From Owenia fusiformis (Eukaryota; Annelida; Polychaeta; Sabellida; Oweniidae): a DNA stretch of 64,000 bases. Every line of letters begins with the position of its first letter. Within the stretch, counting starts at the first letter, position 1. Below the pieces are notes generated by a model. It saw only the letters and a program-made list of their open reading frames with translations. It made no database searches and was not told where the DNA came from. Of this stretch, positions 51,201 through 59,259 are shown piece by piece. Position numbers and translations under genes: made by a program. The stretch lies in the NCBI GenBank assembly GCA_903813345.2, contig CAIIXF020000001.1, positions 15,767,915 through 15,831,914 on the forward strand. The letters run 5' to 3'.

Positions 51201-51696
51201 ATATACATGACATGTAAAGATTATACTATTTACCACTGCATCTAATTTTCACACATTTGATCATGAAGTCATACAAAAGAAATGTTTAATAGGAGTGGGT
51301 GGCTATGAGTTACTATGGTTTGAGTGATTTGTTTAAAGGGTTATGTATAAGGCTAAAACGTTTTGTTTCATTTATGAATAGAACATTTCACAAGACCATG
51401 CTTTGTACTTATACTTGGCAGGTAAATTTAGATATCAATTTTTATTATTCAGGGATCGTGCCTTTTATACTAAACGATGAGCAACACCAAAAGCGAGCGT
51501 TCGATTTGCTAAACGATATTCGTTACCCTTTAATTATAGTTGATATTCTGGAGGAAACCATTTAATAAGCATGGAGTTTGGATACAGTATATTGTTTTTA
51601 TTTTCAGATTTGAAGCCACAGACGCCAAGAAGTCGTGTAGTAGCTGTAGATCTTCAGTACATTGAGGCAACACATCAACCACAAAATGATACTTGA
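21210..51696 (+). CDS. TUT4/TUT7: Terminal uridylyltransferase, TUT4/TUT7 type (ZCCHC11/ZCCHC6-like)
   Basis: Adds uridines to RNA 3' ends (in vertebrates let-7 precursors and deadenylated mRNAs). Exons: 21210-21909, 22267-22349, 22576-22692, 22801-22978, 23313-23456, 23967-24163, 24986-25108, 25406-25462, 25832-26003, 26203-26996, 27209-27356, 27625-27809, 28044-28205, 30848-30937, 31542-31655, 32125-32202, 32450-32627, 34235-34282, 35098-35189, 35656-35780, 45903-46051, 47480-47646, 48392-49762, 50337-50382, 51608-51696. All phases match; 5607 nt, 1868 residues. Order: C2H2-like finger (C273, C276, H289, H295), inactive nucleotidyltransferase (NTase) module, acidic linker, CCHC 861-874, active NTase (D953, D955, D1013), His1180 in the UTP-selecting position, CCHC 1240-1253, Gln-rich tail. 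An in-frame ATG at 21168 would add 14 residues; 21210 has the better context. As in vertebrates, only the second NTase looks catalytic. Confidence 0.93.
22576..26341 (+). other. TUT N-terminal module: zinc finger plus inactive nucleotidyltransferase
   Basis: Exons 3-10 encode a C2H2-like finger (FFCRICDYHC ... RHYKDNRH), then a polymerase-beta fold and PAP-associated domain. The nucleotidyltransferase signature reads YGSTVSGFGLK followed by SDVNVDV, so the second Asp of the D-x-D pair is Asn (N381). The PAP-associated end reads IAIEDPFATKRNITRSV, without the UTP-selecting His. Vertebrate TUT4/7 show the same loss; the module there binds Lin28 and RNA. Non-catalytic role here is inferred from the same substitutions. 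Confidence 0.85.
24195..24762. mobile_element. 568-bp inverted-repeat MITE in TUT intron 6
   Basis: Ends GGGGGTCATTAACAGAACTT and its inverse AAGTTCTGTTAATGACCCCC. Inside each arm the motifs AAAGTTACGAA and TTCGTAAC alternate on both strands, giving a dense set of small palindromes. No transposase; the overlapping 65-codon frame is not a gene. Confidence 0.75.
29038..30315. mobile_element. Foldback element filled with a minisatellite, TUT intron 13
   Basis: Left end CTATCTGTTGCAAGACTAAC and the right end (inverse, one mismatch) continue as inverted copies for about 110 bp, through CCTGG(C/T)GTAACCGTCACC, TGTTTTTTAAGTAGCGCAAG and GATCCTGCCATGACCGTGG. The interior 29520-30230 is a tandem array with two interleaved units of about 30 and 39 bp sharing TGTCACGGTCATGACAGGCC. 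No target duplication is clear. A 228-codon minus-strand frame (29550-30236) repeating TVTMLARPVM exists only because the array lacks stops. Confidence 0.75.
30957..31352. repeat. Dispersed repeat, copy 1 (TUT intron 14)
   Basis: Begins TAAGGATTTAAGCCCTGG and ends near TACACCTTGCCTAGTTATGT. The same head and tail (TAAGGATTTAAGCCCTGG; CACACCTTGCCAAGTTATGT) bound 35371-35592 with shared GAAATACTGTGTT and GATTGGCTG blocks. No coding content. The family is unknown to me. Confidence 0.6.
32684..32940. repeat. Truncated copy of the ATCCCACC dispersed repeat (TUT intron 17)
   Basis: Starts ATCCCACTGAATGAAG and continues GGGATATAG, CTCTGCTCGAGAA, AAATGGCCACCA, ACCAGTTGATGGATTTG and CTGATGCCTTATGGAGATAG, in the same order as the larger copy at 44871-45837. 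A second truncated copy is at 33982-34160. Confidence 0.65.
33666..33984. mobile_element. Near-perfect palindromic MITE (TUT intron 17)
   Basis: The element 33670-33979 reads TCACTGGTGATCCACT at the left and the inverse at the right. The arms are about 150 bp and match almost completely, meeting at GTATCATATGATAC around 33822. AGTT lies on both sides, a possible 4-bp target duplication. The DNA could form a hairpin of about 150 bp. No coding content. Confidence 0.75.
33982..34160. repeat. Truncated copy of the ATCCCACC dispersed repeat
   Basis: Contains GGGATATAGAAAAGCTGTCTG, GGCAATAACTCAAATACCAG, TTGACAGATTTGGTTCAAAC and GGAGCTCTGTGCAAGAAG, all found in order in 44871-45837. It abuts the palindromic element just upstream, which suggests that element inserted into this repeat. 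Confidence 0.6.
34284..34540. repeat. 25-bp minisatellite (TUT intron 18)
   Basis: About ten head-to-tail copies of a unit like TATATGCAATAATCATTGGA plus ATCAG, with a CTTCAAAA variant. It begins two bases after the donor of the short exon 34235-34282. Confidence 0.85.
35371..35592. repeat. Dispersed repeat, copy 2 (TUT intron 19)
   Basis: Second, shorter copy of the repeat described at 30957-31352, in the same orientation and also in a TUT intron, ending about 60 bp before exon 20. Confidence 0.6.
36144..36149 (-). terminator. Candidate poly(A) signal of the dioxygenase gene
   Basis: AATAAA on the minus strand about 270 bases beyond the stop codon at 36421. It is the nearest canonical hexamer I found downstream. 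Confidence 0.35.
36421..41811 (-). CDS. 2-oxoglutarate/Fe(II) dioxygenase, isopenicillin-N-synthase-like fold
   Basis: Six exons on the minus strand, 5' to 3': 41811-41656, 38115-37991, 37857-37791, 37532-37419, 37091-36798, 36609-36421; all phases agree, 314 residues, the usual length for this family. It starts MIPVVDFSTYNLRDV (the DIOX_N pattern), with FLYLENHGFDL and FFNLPAETKKKY. The oxygenase core has H197-S-D199 in RCGQHSDYGSLTLVFQD and H254 in STIHRVTVP as iron ligands, and R269-Q-S271 as the 2-oxoglutarate clamp, so it should be active. The substrate is unknown. The gene lies wholly inside the TUT intron 35781-45902 on the opposite strand. A minus-strand AATAAA at 36144-36149 may end it. 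Its longest intron (38116-41655) holds several transposons. Confidence 0.93.
37640..37788. repeat. 18-bp tandem repeat in a dioxygenase intron
   Basis: Degenerate head-to-tail copies of TATGACCTTATATGGCAA, becoming exact in the last three units next to the exon 37791-37857. Confidence 0.75.
38908..39060. repeat. Inverted repeat in a dioxygenase intron
   Basis: ACATCCTATGATT, ATATCATTTTAATCCACTCG and TTGATATCAATATCTG recur inverted as CAGATATTGATATCAA, CGTGGATAAAAATGATAT and AATCATAGGATAT, giving arms of about 65 bp. Upstream, 38660-38710, lies another small palindrome around GGAGAATATTCC. Confidence 0.6.
39378..39990. mobile_element. 613-bp inverted-repeat MITE in a dioxygenase intron
   Basis: Ends CTTAAAGGAACATTCCTGGC and the inverse GCCAGGAATATTCCTTTAAG. 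Arms of about 210 bp share TAGCAAAACA/TGTTTTGCTA, the GCCATCTTTTAAGAT block and CTCAGGAAGTGAT. No transposase. Confidence 0.75.
40410..41467. mobile_element. Mariner-like element with decayed transposase
   Basis: The element 40412-41465 is flanked by TA on both sides. Its inverted ends are AGGGTGTCCGGAAAGTAA followed by a shared GATACAAATGCTCTAA-like stretch. On the minus strand near 40950-40890 the sequence reads PPKNAPLDFSLNEHLK, resembling the transposase motif around the last catalytic Asp (typically SPDLNPLDFFLW). Frames are broken by stops, so the transposase is dead. The 62-codon frame 40938-41126 covers part of it. Confidence 0.8.
42730..43010. repeat. AGGTCA minisatellite, degenerate block
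   Basis: Repeated phrases TAGGTCAAACTGACC, GACAGATC and CACAAGGTCAAACTG at about 27-bp spacing with many changes. Same family as 43390-43786 and 44660-44757. Lies on the dioxygenase side of the promoter-like island. Confidence 0.6.
43015..43390. promoter_or_regulatory. Promoter-like island, possibly of the nested dioxygenase gene
   Basis: A locally GC- and CpG-richer stretch with a GC box (GCCCCGCCCC, 43071-43080), three CCAAT boxes (CCAAT at 43151; ATTGG at 43209 and 43292), a full CRE (TGACGTCA, 43233-43240) and TGACCTACGCGCTGACCT. It lies 1.2 kb upstream of the dioxygenase start codon on the minus strand, so a promoter with a spliced 5' UTR is plausible. No transcript evidence; it may also act on TUT. 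Confidence 0.45.
43390..43786. repeat. 27-bp minisatellite of inverted AGGTCA half-sites
   Basis: About 13-15 units like CTAGGATCACTAGGTCAAAC plus TGACCAT. The core AGGTCA-AAC-TGACC occurs intact at 43464, 43619, 43645 and 43673. The array resumes at 44660-44757 (intact core at 44715) after an 861-bp insertion. The 79-codon minus-strand frame 43567-43806 is an artefact of the array. Confidence 0.85.
43787..44647. mobile_element. 861-bp inverted-repeat element splitting the minisatellite
   Basis: Left end ATTAGAGAGATTTCGCAC followed by ATAAGTGAAAGTACAACTTATA; the right end is the inverse with a few changes. Minisatellite units lie directly on both sides, so the element was inserted into the array. 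It has no transposase and itself contains the smaller MITE at 44359-44583. Confidence 0.7.
44359..44583. mobile_element. Small MITE nested in the 861-bp element
   Basis: TACAGGGTGTTTCATAACG at the left and the inverse of TACAAGGTGTTTCATAATG at the right, 225 bp apart. The ends resemble Tc1/mariner-type 'TACAGGGTGT' termini. No coding content. Confidence 0.65.
44660..44757. repeat. AGGTCA minisatellite, distal block
   Basis: Four units of the array described at 43390-43786, separated from it by the inserted element. It includes one intact AGGTCA-AAC-TGACC core at 44715-44728. Confidence 0.8.
44871..45837. mobile_element. ATCCCACCGAAC-ended dispersed element, fullest copy
   Basis: Bounded by ATCCCACCGAACGAAA and the inverse TTTTGTTCGGTGGGAT. 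The inside is four or five degenerate units of about 110-150 bp, each with AACTCAAATACCAGTTGACG, GATTTGGTTCAAATTTTA, TGCTGATGCCTAGGGA and AAAATGGCCGCCATTTTT. Truncated relatives lie at 32684 and 33982. It ends 65 bp before TUT exon 21, so the acceptor of the 10-kb intron sits almost against it. Confidence 0.75.
46095..47191. mobile_element. 1.09-kb inverted-repeat element, TA target duplication (TUT intron 21)
   Basis: The element 46097-47189 is flanked by TA. Ends GTAGCCCGGACAGAATTG and the inverse begin arms of about 230 bp (shared GGTCACTTTTTCTTTAATAA, AATCTGATTACATATTTGA and AATACATAATTCACCAT). The middle 46340-46900 has no intact frame and looks like decayed coding or filler sequence. 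Confidence 0.75.
48392..49762 (+). other. TUT exon 23: long Gln/Pro/Ser/Gly-rich disordered tail
   Basis: One phase-0 exon of 457 codons between acceptor TTATTCCAG and donor GCG|GTACGT. The true frame is open from 48392, so the tail starts earlier than the first ATG-like codon at 48779. It contains degenerate repeats of G-Q-G-(Y/H/Q) and T-Q-G-Q (for example FTPQGQGYSPSQGHGYSPGQ and ALHTQGQGLLQTQGQ). Such prion-like tails often promote RNP condensation; the vertebrate tail is also Gln/Pro-rich. Overlapping frames at 48366, 48430 and 49299 are shadows. Confidence 0.85.
49791..49952. repeat. Tandem duplication of about 80 bp, TUT intron 23
   Basis: ATTACCCATTAATT, GATCGCTCCATATTTCT and TCTTCTTTGAAAATTTTC occur twice in the same order with few differences. 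A 14-bp GGTGTTTGGTGGGT triplication follows at 50145-50195. The rest of this intron and intron 24 (50383-51607) shows nothing further. Confidence 0.8.
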
Positions 51697-52592
51697 AATA
51701 TTGTACAGTACATTGAGGCAATACGTCAAGCACAATGTAACAATTGAGACAATGTACATTACATTGAGGCATTACATCAAGCACAATGTAACATTTGAGA
51801 CAATGTACAGTACATTGAGGCAATACATCAAGCACAATGTAACACTTGAGACAATGTACAGTACATTGAGGGAATACATCAAGCACAATGTAACACTTTG
51901 AAACAATGTACAGTACATTGAGGCAATACATCAAGCACAATGTAACAATTGAGACAATGTACATTACATTGAGGCATTACATCAAGCACAATGTAACATT
52001 TGAGACAATGTACAGTACATTGAGGGAATACATCAAGCACAATTTAACACTTGAGACAATGTACAGTACATTGAGGGAATACATCAAGCACAATGTAACA
52101 CTTTGAAACAATGTACAGTACATTGAGGCAATACATCAAGCACAATGTAACACTTGAGACAATGTACAGTACATTGAGGCAATACGTCAAGCACAATGTA
52201 ACAATTGAGACAATGTACATTACATTGAGGCATAACATCAAGCACAATGTAACAATTGAGACATTGCACAGTACATTGAGGCAATACATCAAGCACAATG
52301 TAACACTTGAGACAATGTACAGTACATTGAGGGAATACATCAAGCACAATGTAACACTTTGAAACAATGTACAGTACATTGAGGCAATACATCAACCACC
52401 ATGTAACACTTTGAAACAATGTACAGTACATTGAGGGAATACATCAAGCACAATGTAACACTTTGAAACAATGTACAGTACATTGAGGGAATACATCAAA
52501 CACAATGTAACAATTGAGACATTGCACAGTACATTGAGGCAATACATCAAGCACAATGTAACACTTGAGACAATGTACAGTACATTGAGGCA
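51652..52592. repeat. 51/52-bp minisatellite spanning the TUT stop codon
   Basis: About 18 head-to-tail copies of a unit containing GTACATTGAGGCAATACATC, AAGCACAATGTAACA and CTTGAGACAAT. The first, most diverged unit encodes the last residues of TUT (QYIEATHQPQNDT) and the TGA at 51694-51696; the rest would be 3' UTR. Because 51 is a multiple of three the array has long open frames on both strands, none of them real. Confidence 0.9.
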
Positions 52593-55384
52593 ATGTTATT
52601 ATGTGACTACTCAACTTTTAAGAATTGAAATTTTGATTGTACCTTTCAATTTTAGCGTGTAGTGCTGCTGATACTAGATTAGGATTCTTTCAATTTGATA
52701 TTTACAGAAAAAATGGTTTTGTATCAAATTATATTGTTGGAGCAATTGATGTCTTTTTATTTTAAACTATAATCTGAAATTCATTTTATTTTGACACTTA
52801 TTAAAATATTGAGATGCTGTAAGGAAAACATGAATTCGTTTTAGTTGATTGTGCTCATTGCCATGGCAACATTGTATTATATTATCATTATATATTTTTG
52901 CTCGATGCATGAACTAGAAAAAACAAAACATCTTGTGCTTACTAAGTCAAGTGTTAACTCATGAATATGAGAATCACAGACAATTAGCCATGGTTTGATT
53001 GGCATGAAGGGCCAAATTGCTTGTTTTAATACTTATGTCAAATTCTCATTGGTTGTCAATGTGTTGGAAATGTACAAACAATTAATTTCTGAGATATTGC
53101 CAATAATGGAAGGAGTCTGATTGTCAAAGACAATCTAATGTTTTTATAATTCAGGAAAATGAAGGGTCAGTTAGCATTGTATTGGACATGCATATGCAAA
53201 TAGACAAACACACATATTTATAAAGACTTGTTAAATTAAATCTTTAAGAGCCTCTGCAATCCAATTTAGGGATACTTTACCCCCATAAATGTAGGGTTTA
53301 TTTTTCAAATCACCCCCACAACCACTTGTGTATTGAAATCTTGGGGTTTTAAAATCTGGCAGAAGTTGACTCAAAGCTGAATTTTATCTAAGTAACCACT
53401 AATTATCTAAGTAACCACTTATTTTGAACGCTAAGATTTTAATACACAAGTAGCTGTGGGGATGATTTGAAAAAATCACAATTGTATGTATCACATTTGA
53501 AAAGTGCTTTATTGTTGTCATCAGTGCTGCTAGGAAGTATGGCTCCACATAAATCTTGTCATCAGAATTCCAGAAAAAGTGCTTTTCCATTTAACATATT
53601 TTATAGATGCAAGAACAAACTAGTGCTCAAACTAGTCCTGATAGACACCTTTCACAAGTAAGAATTTTCTAGATCACGGACATATTGGAAAACTGACATC
53701 TATTGATTGTAGAGCCACATGTTACAAGTTTCTTAAAGAGATAAAAACTGAATTAAATTTACATTTAGGTGAACTGTTGGAGATTGTTTATTGGTTATTT
53801 ACATGTACATATCTAGAGTTTCAGTAAACATTGTCCAGACTGAAGGAGTCCATTTCTTTCAACAGAGAAAGTAAACTTTTTATGATCATGTATATAATCT
53901 TGTGTTTTTAAAATGAAATATTTTGAAATTGGGAAGAACTTTGAATCGTATAGGGTTTGTTAATTGATTTTTGATGTTAACTGGAATCCAAGACTTAAAG
54001 TATGCTATTCTCAGACAGTGGTAAAGTATGAGATATGATAAATCCATGTAAATCTCTTGAGTTACCTTGAATACTGTTATTATTTCAAAGGATAAGTAAT
54101 GTAAAAAATGAATTTATGACCATTATTTTCAGAGTGACTGAGCATGTCACTAATGATCAGCATTCCTCACAGCCAATGAATAATTTAGACCATTTTCTTA
54201 AATAGAAGTAAATAGCAATTGAAACTAAATTTTTTGTTATTGATTGGCCATAAATTGGTGTGACATTGCTTGCCTCTACAATCAAATCATAATGATTGCA
54301 ATGTAAAGGTGATAGTGAGGGAATGATTATATTCTCAATTGAAGATTAATGACCAATCTGGGTCCAAGTAGATTGATGTAAATGGATTTTCTCATACTTT
54401 CTCATGTATACAAGTACACTGTAGTAGGTTTAGATATATGGTGATTTAAGTTTCATGACTGAGCATGTATCAGAAAACATATTCTGGGTCAAACAGAGAA
54501 ACATTTTAGTGAAGTTGTTTATATTTTATTTTGCAGATTTTAGTGCAGTGCATCACCTTACTTTATATGAAACAAACAATAATGTGTACAGTACATTGGT
54601 CAAACAAAGTGTACATTGGTCAAACAACCTAAGCTTGTTTACATCATGTACTACAGACAATTAATGGAGGGTTTATTATTAATTAATTTGTGACATTATA
54701 TAGGCCTAATTGAATTTGTACATACTTTTTATAAATCAACAGCAAGAATAAATGAATATAAATCACTCTAAATGCCTTTAAAATGTTTTTGCCTGAACCA
54801 TAGTTTTAAACTATCCCAAAAGAATGAGGTAGAATGAACTACATAAGTTCCTCTAATTGCCTCCTCCTTCAACTGATCATGTCACTGTCATCAATGTATT
54901 TTCAATTTCAAATTTTTTATGTTAATATGGCATTTAATATACAGTAATTGGGATGGGATATGACACGATACGGAAGTTACCGCCAAAATGTCGATCTTCT
55001 AAGCTATGCAATTAATAGAGGACTATGAAGCAATCATCATTCATCACTATGGTGATCATTTGACAAATAACATGATCTTATCATATTAGTCATAGCTGGG
55101 AGTTGTATTTTATGCGTGCTTGAACAGCGTCTGTTCTGGATAACAGTCATTGTCCCTTGAGGTCTGAAGTCTTTCTAAGTAAAACGTGTTGTGTGAAGGC
55201 GACATTCATCAACTCATTATTATGCAATCAGGAGCATGTTCTAATTGTGGAACAGTAATCACTCAAAAATAAATGTCATCCACGTCATTGAGGGGAAATG
55301 TCAACTATGTTATTTGGCGAGTGTTCATCCGGATCGATCCAATCCCTGGGCTTCATCTAGTCCAAGGTGACATGCGTTATACTC
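52593..55384. other. Intergenic region downstream of TUT
   Basis: No gene seen. An AATAAA at 54747-54752 could end a long TUT transcript, but this is uncertain. An imperfect inverted repeat lies at 53304-53480 (TTTCAAATCACCCCCACA, CACTTGTGTATTGAAATCTT and their inverses), probably a MITE. The remainder is AT-rich. Confidence 0.5.
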
Positions 55385-58300
55385 TTATTTTTGCCTCATT
55401 GACAATGGCATAGACCTCTTTCTCAGCATATCGGAAAATGATTCAGGCTTGGCCTCCTGAAAATATCAACAGGAATGCTAGTTTAATATATAATCAATAA
55501 AAATTGCAATTCTGTAGAACATGATATTATAGTGACATTTAAATGATAACAATACGATGTTATACTTATAAATATGTATTTTTGTCTAACCTTTTCGCAG
55601 TATACTATCGGGGCAAGTTTGGGAGGCAGCGCCATCTTTTCCACGTAGCCCGGACAACATGGCCCATTGCATATGCTTAGTGTCTTGATGCTTTTATAGC
55701 CTCGCATACAGCAAAGGAACTGCATAAAACAAATGCAATGGATAAATATTAGATGATTAATGTTTTACAATAAAATCATTTATTTTCGGAGACTGCATAA
55801 ACCTAACTTAAAAGAAAGGTTAAGAAGTAACTGATGGCAATCTTGACTGATCAATTCATTAATCCTTAAATAAATAGATAAATAGATTCATATTTTGCCA
55901 TGCTAAGAATGCTCCTTTGCTACTGTAGTACTTTGTACAATTTTCCAATGAATTTGGCTCATCAATTCCTGAGAAAATACTTGTCAAAAAGTGGCTCACT
56001 TTTTTGGGACACCCGATAATATATGACTTTTTGTGACAATGATATATACCCTTAATTAATTTATCTCGCACCAAGGCTGATCTCGTTAATACTCTTTACA
56101 GAAAATTATAGAGCCTGTGAAAGTCAATTATTTTACTTTTAACTAAATGTAAATGCCTGATGATATATTTTGAGTGCCAAAGAGGTATTTTTGGGTACAA
56201 ATTATTAGAAGGTGAGCAAATTACCGCAGTTAAGATAGATTTCATCTAATATAACCTTTGGCATTGCGCTCTTTCGCCACTTAATTTATAAAGGAGACAA
56301 GGAAAGATTTAAATGGCAACGTTTCAAAAATATAACCCCTTTTAGGCACCCCGTCGGTACAAAACACTTGTAATTAAAGATTTGTTTAGCGTGGATGTAT
56401 GGGACCCCTTCCTTCCCAACAGACTACTTTAATGTCACAATTTCTTATCAAAAACACATGTTCGCATAAACCTACATTGGAAATTTTGACAGATACAAGT
56501 TCCACTGATGAAAATTTACGTCAGGCATCTCTTTACAATTTAAACTATGAATATATTTGATTCAGCTACCGTATATTTGTATTGGACATTGTCGACAATT
56601 TTGGTGTATCAATCTAAAAAATATAAAATAACTTTTCGAATACCTATTTCGGAAATGCTTGGTTGAGTATTGATTCGACCTTGCAATAGTTGAATAAATA
56701 CGTTGCCAAGTTTGGGAAAATTAAAAAAGATAGATGACTTTTTGGTTTTGAATTTCGGACGTTGATCCTGATTGTTATATACATCTGACGCAGTTAGATG
56801 CAATGAATCAGTGCGCACCAATCTCATAAACTCTATTACCAAAAGGGACGGGAACATTGGGCACTTGGTACATTTGTACCATCCCACTGACATTTATCAT
56901 TGTGTAACATGCTCTCGTACGTTATACGAGCTATGAGCTGACATACTTGACAAAAATGTCATGATGTGATGTATGTAGTGCCTGACGCCGTATCTCGGGA
57001 GATTCAAAGGAGTTACAGTTTATTGTTCAGAACACTGGTAATTTTAGTTAATTATGCAGATTTGTATCACTTAGCGAAGATGGCTTCATATTTGCATGGA
57101 TGAAGCATGAGGTATTAGGGATCCTGTTATCTAAAATGTAACCCATAAACGAGGGGTGTTCAATATGAAATGAGCGCCTTTTTACAACACAGATGCTTCT
57201 TGTTGACCCATCTCGATGGTTTTTACACCAGTGCCAATTACCTATTAGTCCTGAAAATCTCAAAACAAAAAGAGCAAGATATCTCAATTTTACTGGAGGT
57301 AGATACGAGTACGCCCAATAAGGATTGGCTCCAGGATCGAAACTCGATATTTTCCAACAATGAAAACGTCGAAATGTCGTTATTTTCTGAAATTATAACT
57401 GACTATTAATTCAAAATAAACCGTTCAAAATATTCGAACCAATATCTCGATCATTTTTGTGAGTTTTGGATTTTTCGTTTGGAAATAAGACCAAAATTTA
57501 CGATTCAAATGTTGAAGTGAACAAAATGGCGGTTGCTTGAATTCGAATTTTGTTCCACGACATGCCCATATATGGGACAGAATGACGATGTTGCCCTCTG
57601 GGAGCTTATCCTCCTTAGATACCCCAGGACAGAAACGTATATCATGCATTCTAAAGCTTTTTCGCAGTCTCTGTAAAAGTGTCCATAACTTATTGATCAC
57701 CCCTCGTATACTTTCATTACGCTAAATGTATTAAATGTTCTCCGTGAAAATATTTCACGACTACGTCATACCCATTTAAGACGATGTAGTGAAATATTTT
57801 CACAGTAGACATTTAATTTATTTATTGGGTGTATATAATGAAACTTTTCCGACAAAACAGACACAGTTCATTCATTGTAACCTGAAATTAGAGATGAGTC
57901 CCCTTAAAAAGTAGTTTTATCATCGATAACAGTTTTGGCGAAGTCTGGGAATAGGAATTTCGATGTTTCTGTTTAGCTGTTTAAAAGCATTTCATTGTAT
58001 AATCTTAAAAAACAATAAAGGATAATATCCATTATCGCAGTTCATATTGCATTAGATTGATCTTTCCCAACGGTTCAAAGGGATATCATAACCTCTTATG
58101 AGAAATACTTCATCATCCAGAAAGACAGACGAAACAAAGAGTTGATTAGAATAAATGCAATTTCAGATATTGACCTAACATCCTCTAATAAGAGTAGACG
58201 TTCTGAAAAGTCCGAACATTATTGCATTGATGAAAATAAAATGCAGAAATGAGTTTGGGATTATGAAACAATCACTTTCCGAGAATGTTGAAGGGATAAC

Positions 58301-59259
58301 TCGATTATAGCTTGAGTGTATTAGTGTGATTGTTTTTCTCTCGGAGTGATAATTGTCATGATATAGAATAGAAGACATCTCTGCTTGATTAAAACCATTT
58401 TACAATTTAATTTCGATCTTTAATTTTGGCGTGCAATTTAATTATTTTCACTATTGTGACAATACATTGCCGTCAACGTAATCGATCAACTATTAGACCT
58501 ATGGTAAAAATGGCGTAAGTTTTATCAAGAAGAAATTGGAACAATTATGTAGGGTCTAGAAAACCAAATAATCTGACTCAAAATAAGACTTTCATTAATT
58601 AAATGCTTGTTAAGCTGTGTAATCTTTTCTTGCCTTTATCAATTTAACGTGTCCCAACGTCATCTTCTTTTTCAAAACTGAATTTGTATTCTTGATAGTA
58701 GCAATAGAACCTCCCAAAACATTCCCCAGGCCCGTAAGCTTAGCGGCAAGGGACCGGAGAGGTTCTGTTTTATAAACATTCCAGGGGTTTCAAATTTGAC
58801 AATATTTGCCCAAATTCATTTGTAGTGCTCAAATTGGTGAAAAACTCAACCCCCTCCCCTCTCAGTCTCTTACAGGAAATTAACAAATTCAAATTTGACA
58901 ATTTTTGCCCAAATTCATTTGAAGTGTTCAAATTGGTGAAAAACTCAACCCCTCCCCCTCTCCTATAGGAAATTAATATCGTTGGTGAAAATTGCGCGTC
59001 ATTAAACTGACGTAGAACTTAATCTATTCGTCATCTTTGAAAACAAAAATTAAAGCAACGCGTTTAACTTAATTCAAACGAAAATATTTTTCACTTTTAT
59101 TTCAAATTGACTTTTTGCTCTTATCAAGATATAAAAACGGCAAAATAGTTCCGGAAGTAGTTGCATGAGTATAATTACCTGGTCATCCGTGTATACTGTT
59201 ACAGCCAAAAATGTCACCAATACAACGTATGTAATCACAGAAATCTGACTTCTATTCAT
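55385..59259 (-). CDS. Secreted cysteine-rich peptide, 93 residues, unknown family
   Basis: Minus-strand exons 59259-59179, 55719-55591 and 55456-55385 (stop included) join in phase 0 at consensus sites (CAG|gtaatt, tatgcag|TTC, AAG|gttaga, ttttcag|GAG). Residues 1-24 form a signal peptide (MNRSQ, then a hydrophobic stretch to VTVYT). The mature part has six Cys in a CC-C-CC-C pattern (30, 31, 44, 48, 49, 68) with the phrase CNGPCCPGYVEK. The tail is acidic then basic (MLRKR, ending MRQK), with a possible dibasic cleavage at RKR. Six Cys suggest three disulfides and an extracellular role: hormone, growth-factor-like or defence peptide. I do not recognise a family. The 3.5-kb intron holds a mariner-type MITE. 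Confidence 0.72.
57149..57711. mobile_element. Mariner-type MITE in the peptide gene's first intron
   Basis: ACGAGGGGTGTTCAATATG at the left and the inverse of ATACGAGGGGTGATCAATAA at the right are typical mariner ends. The inside carries open frames on both strands (for example minus 57425-57700) without a recognisable transposase motif. A separate palindrome with GTGAAAATATTTCAC and GTGAAATATTTTCAC lies at 57731-57815. Confidence 0.65.

Noticed and set aside
51530-52431. Several 80-144 codon frames on both strands (repeating YIKHNVTLETMYSTLR or CYIVLDVLPQCTVHCLK)
   Set aside because: All are readings of the 51/52-bp array; 51 is a multiple of three, so any stop-free frame stays open.
51652-52592. 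CRISPR-like array
   Set aside because: Units are contiguous with no unique spacers and the DNA is eukaryotic; it is a minisatellite.
57170-57725. Frames of 62-91 codons on both strands
   Set aside because: Inside a mariner-ended MITE, without recognisable transposase residues.
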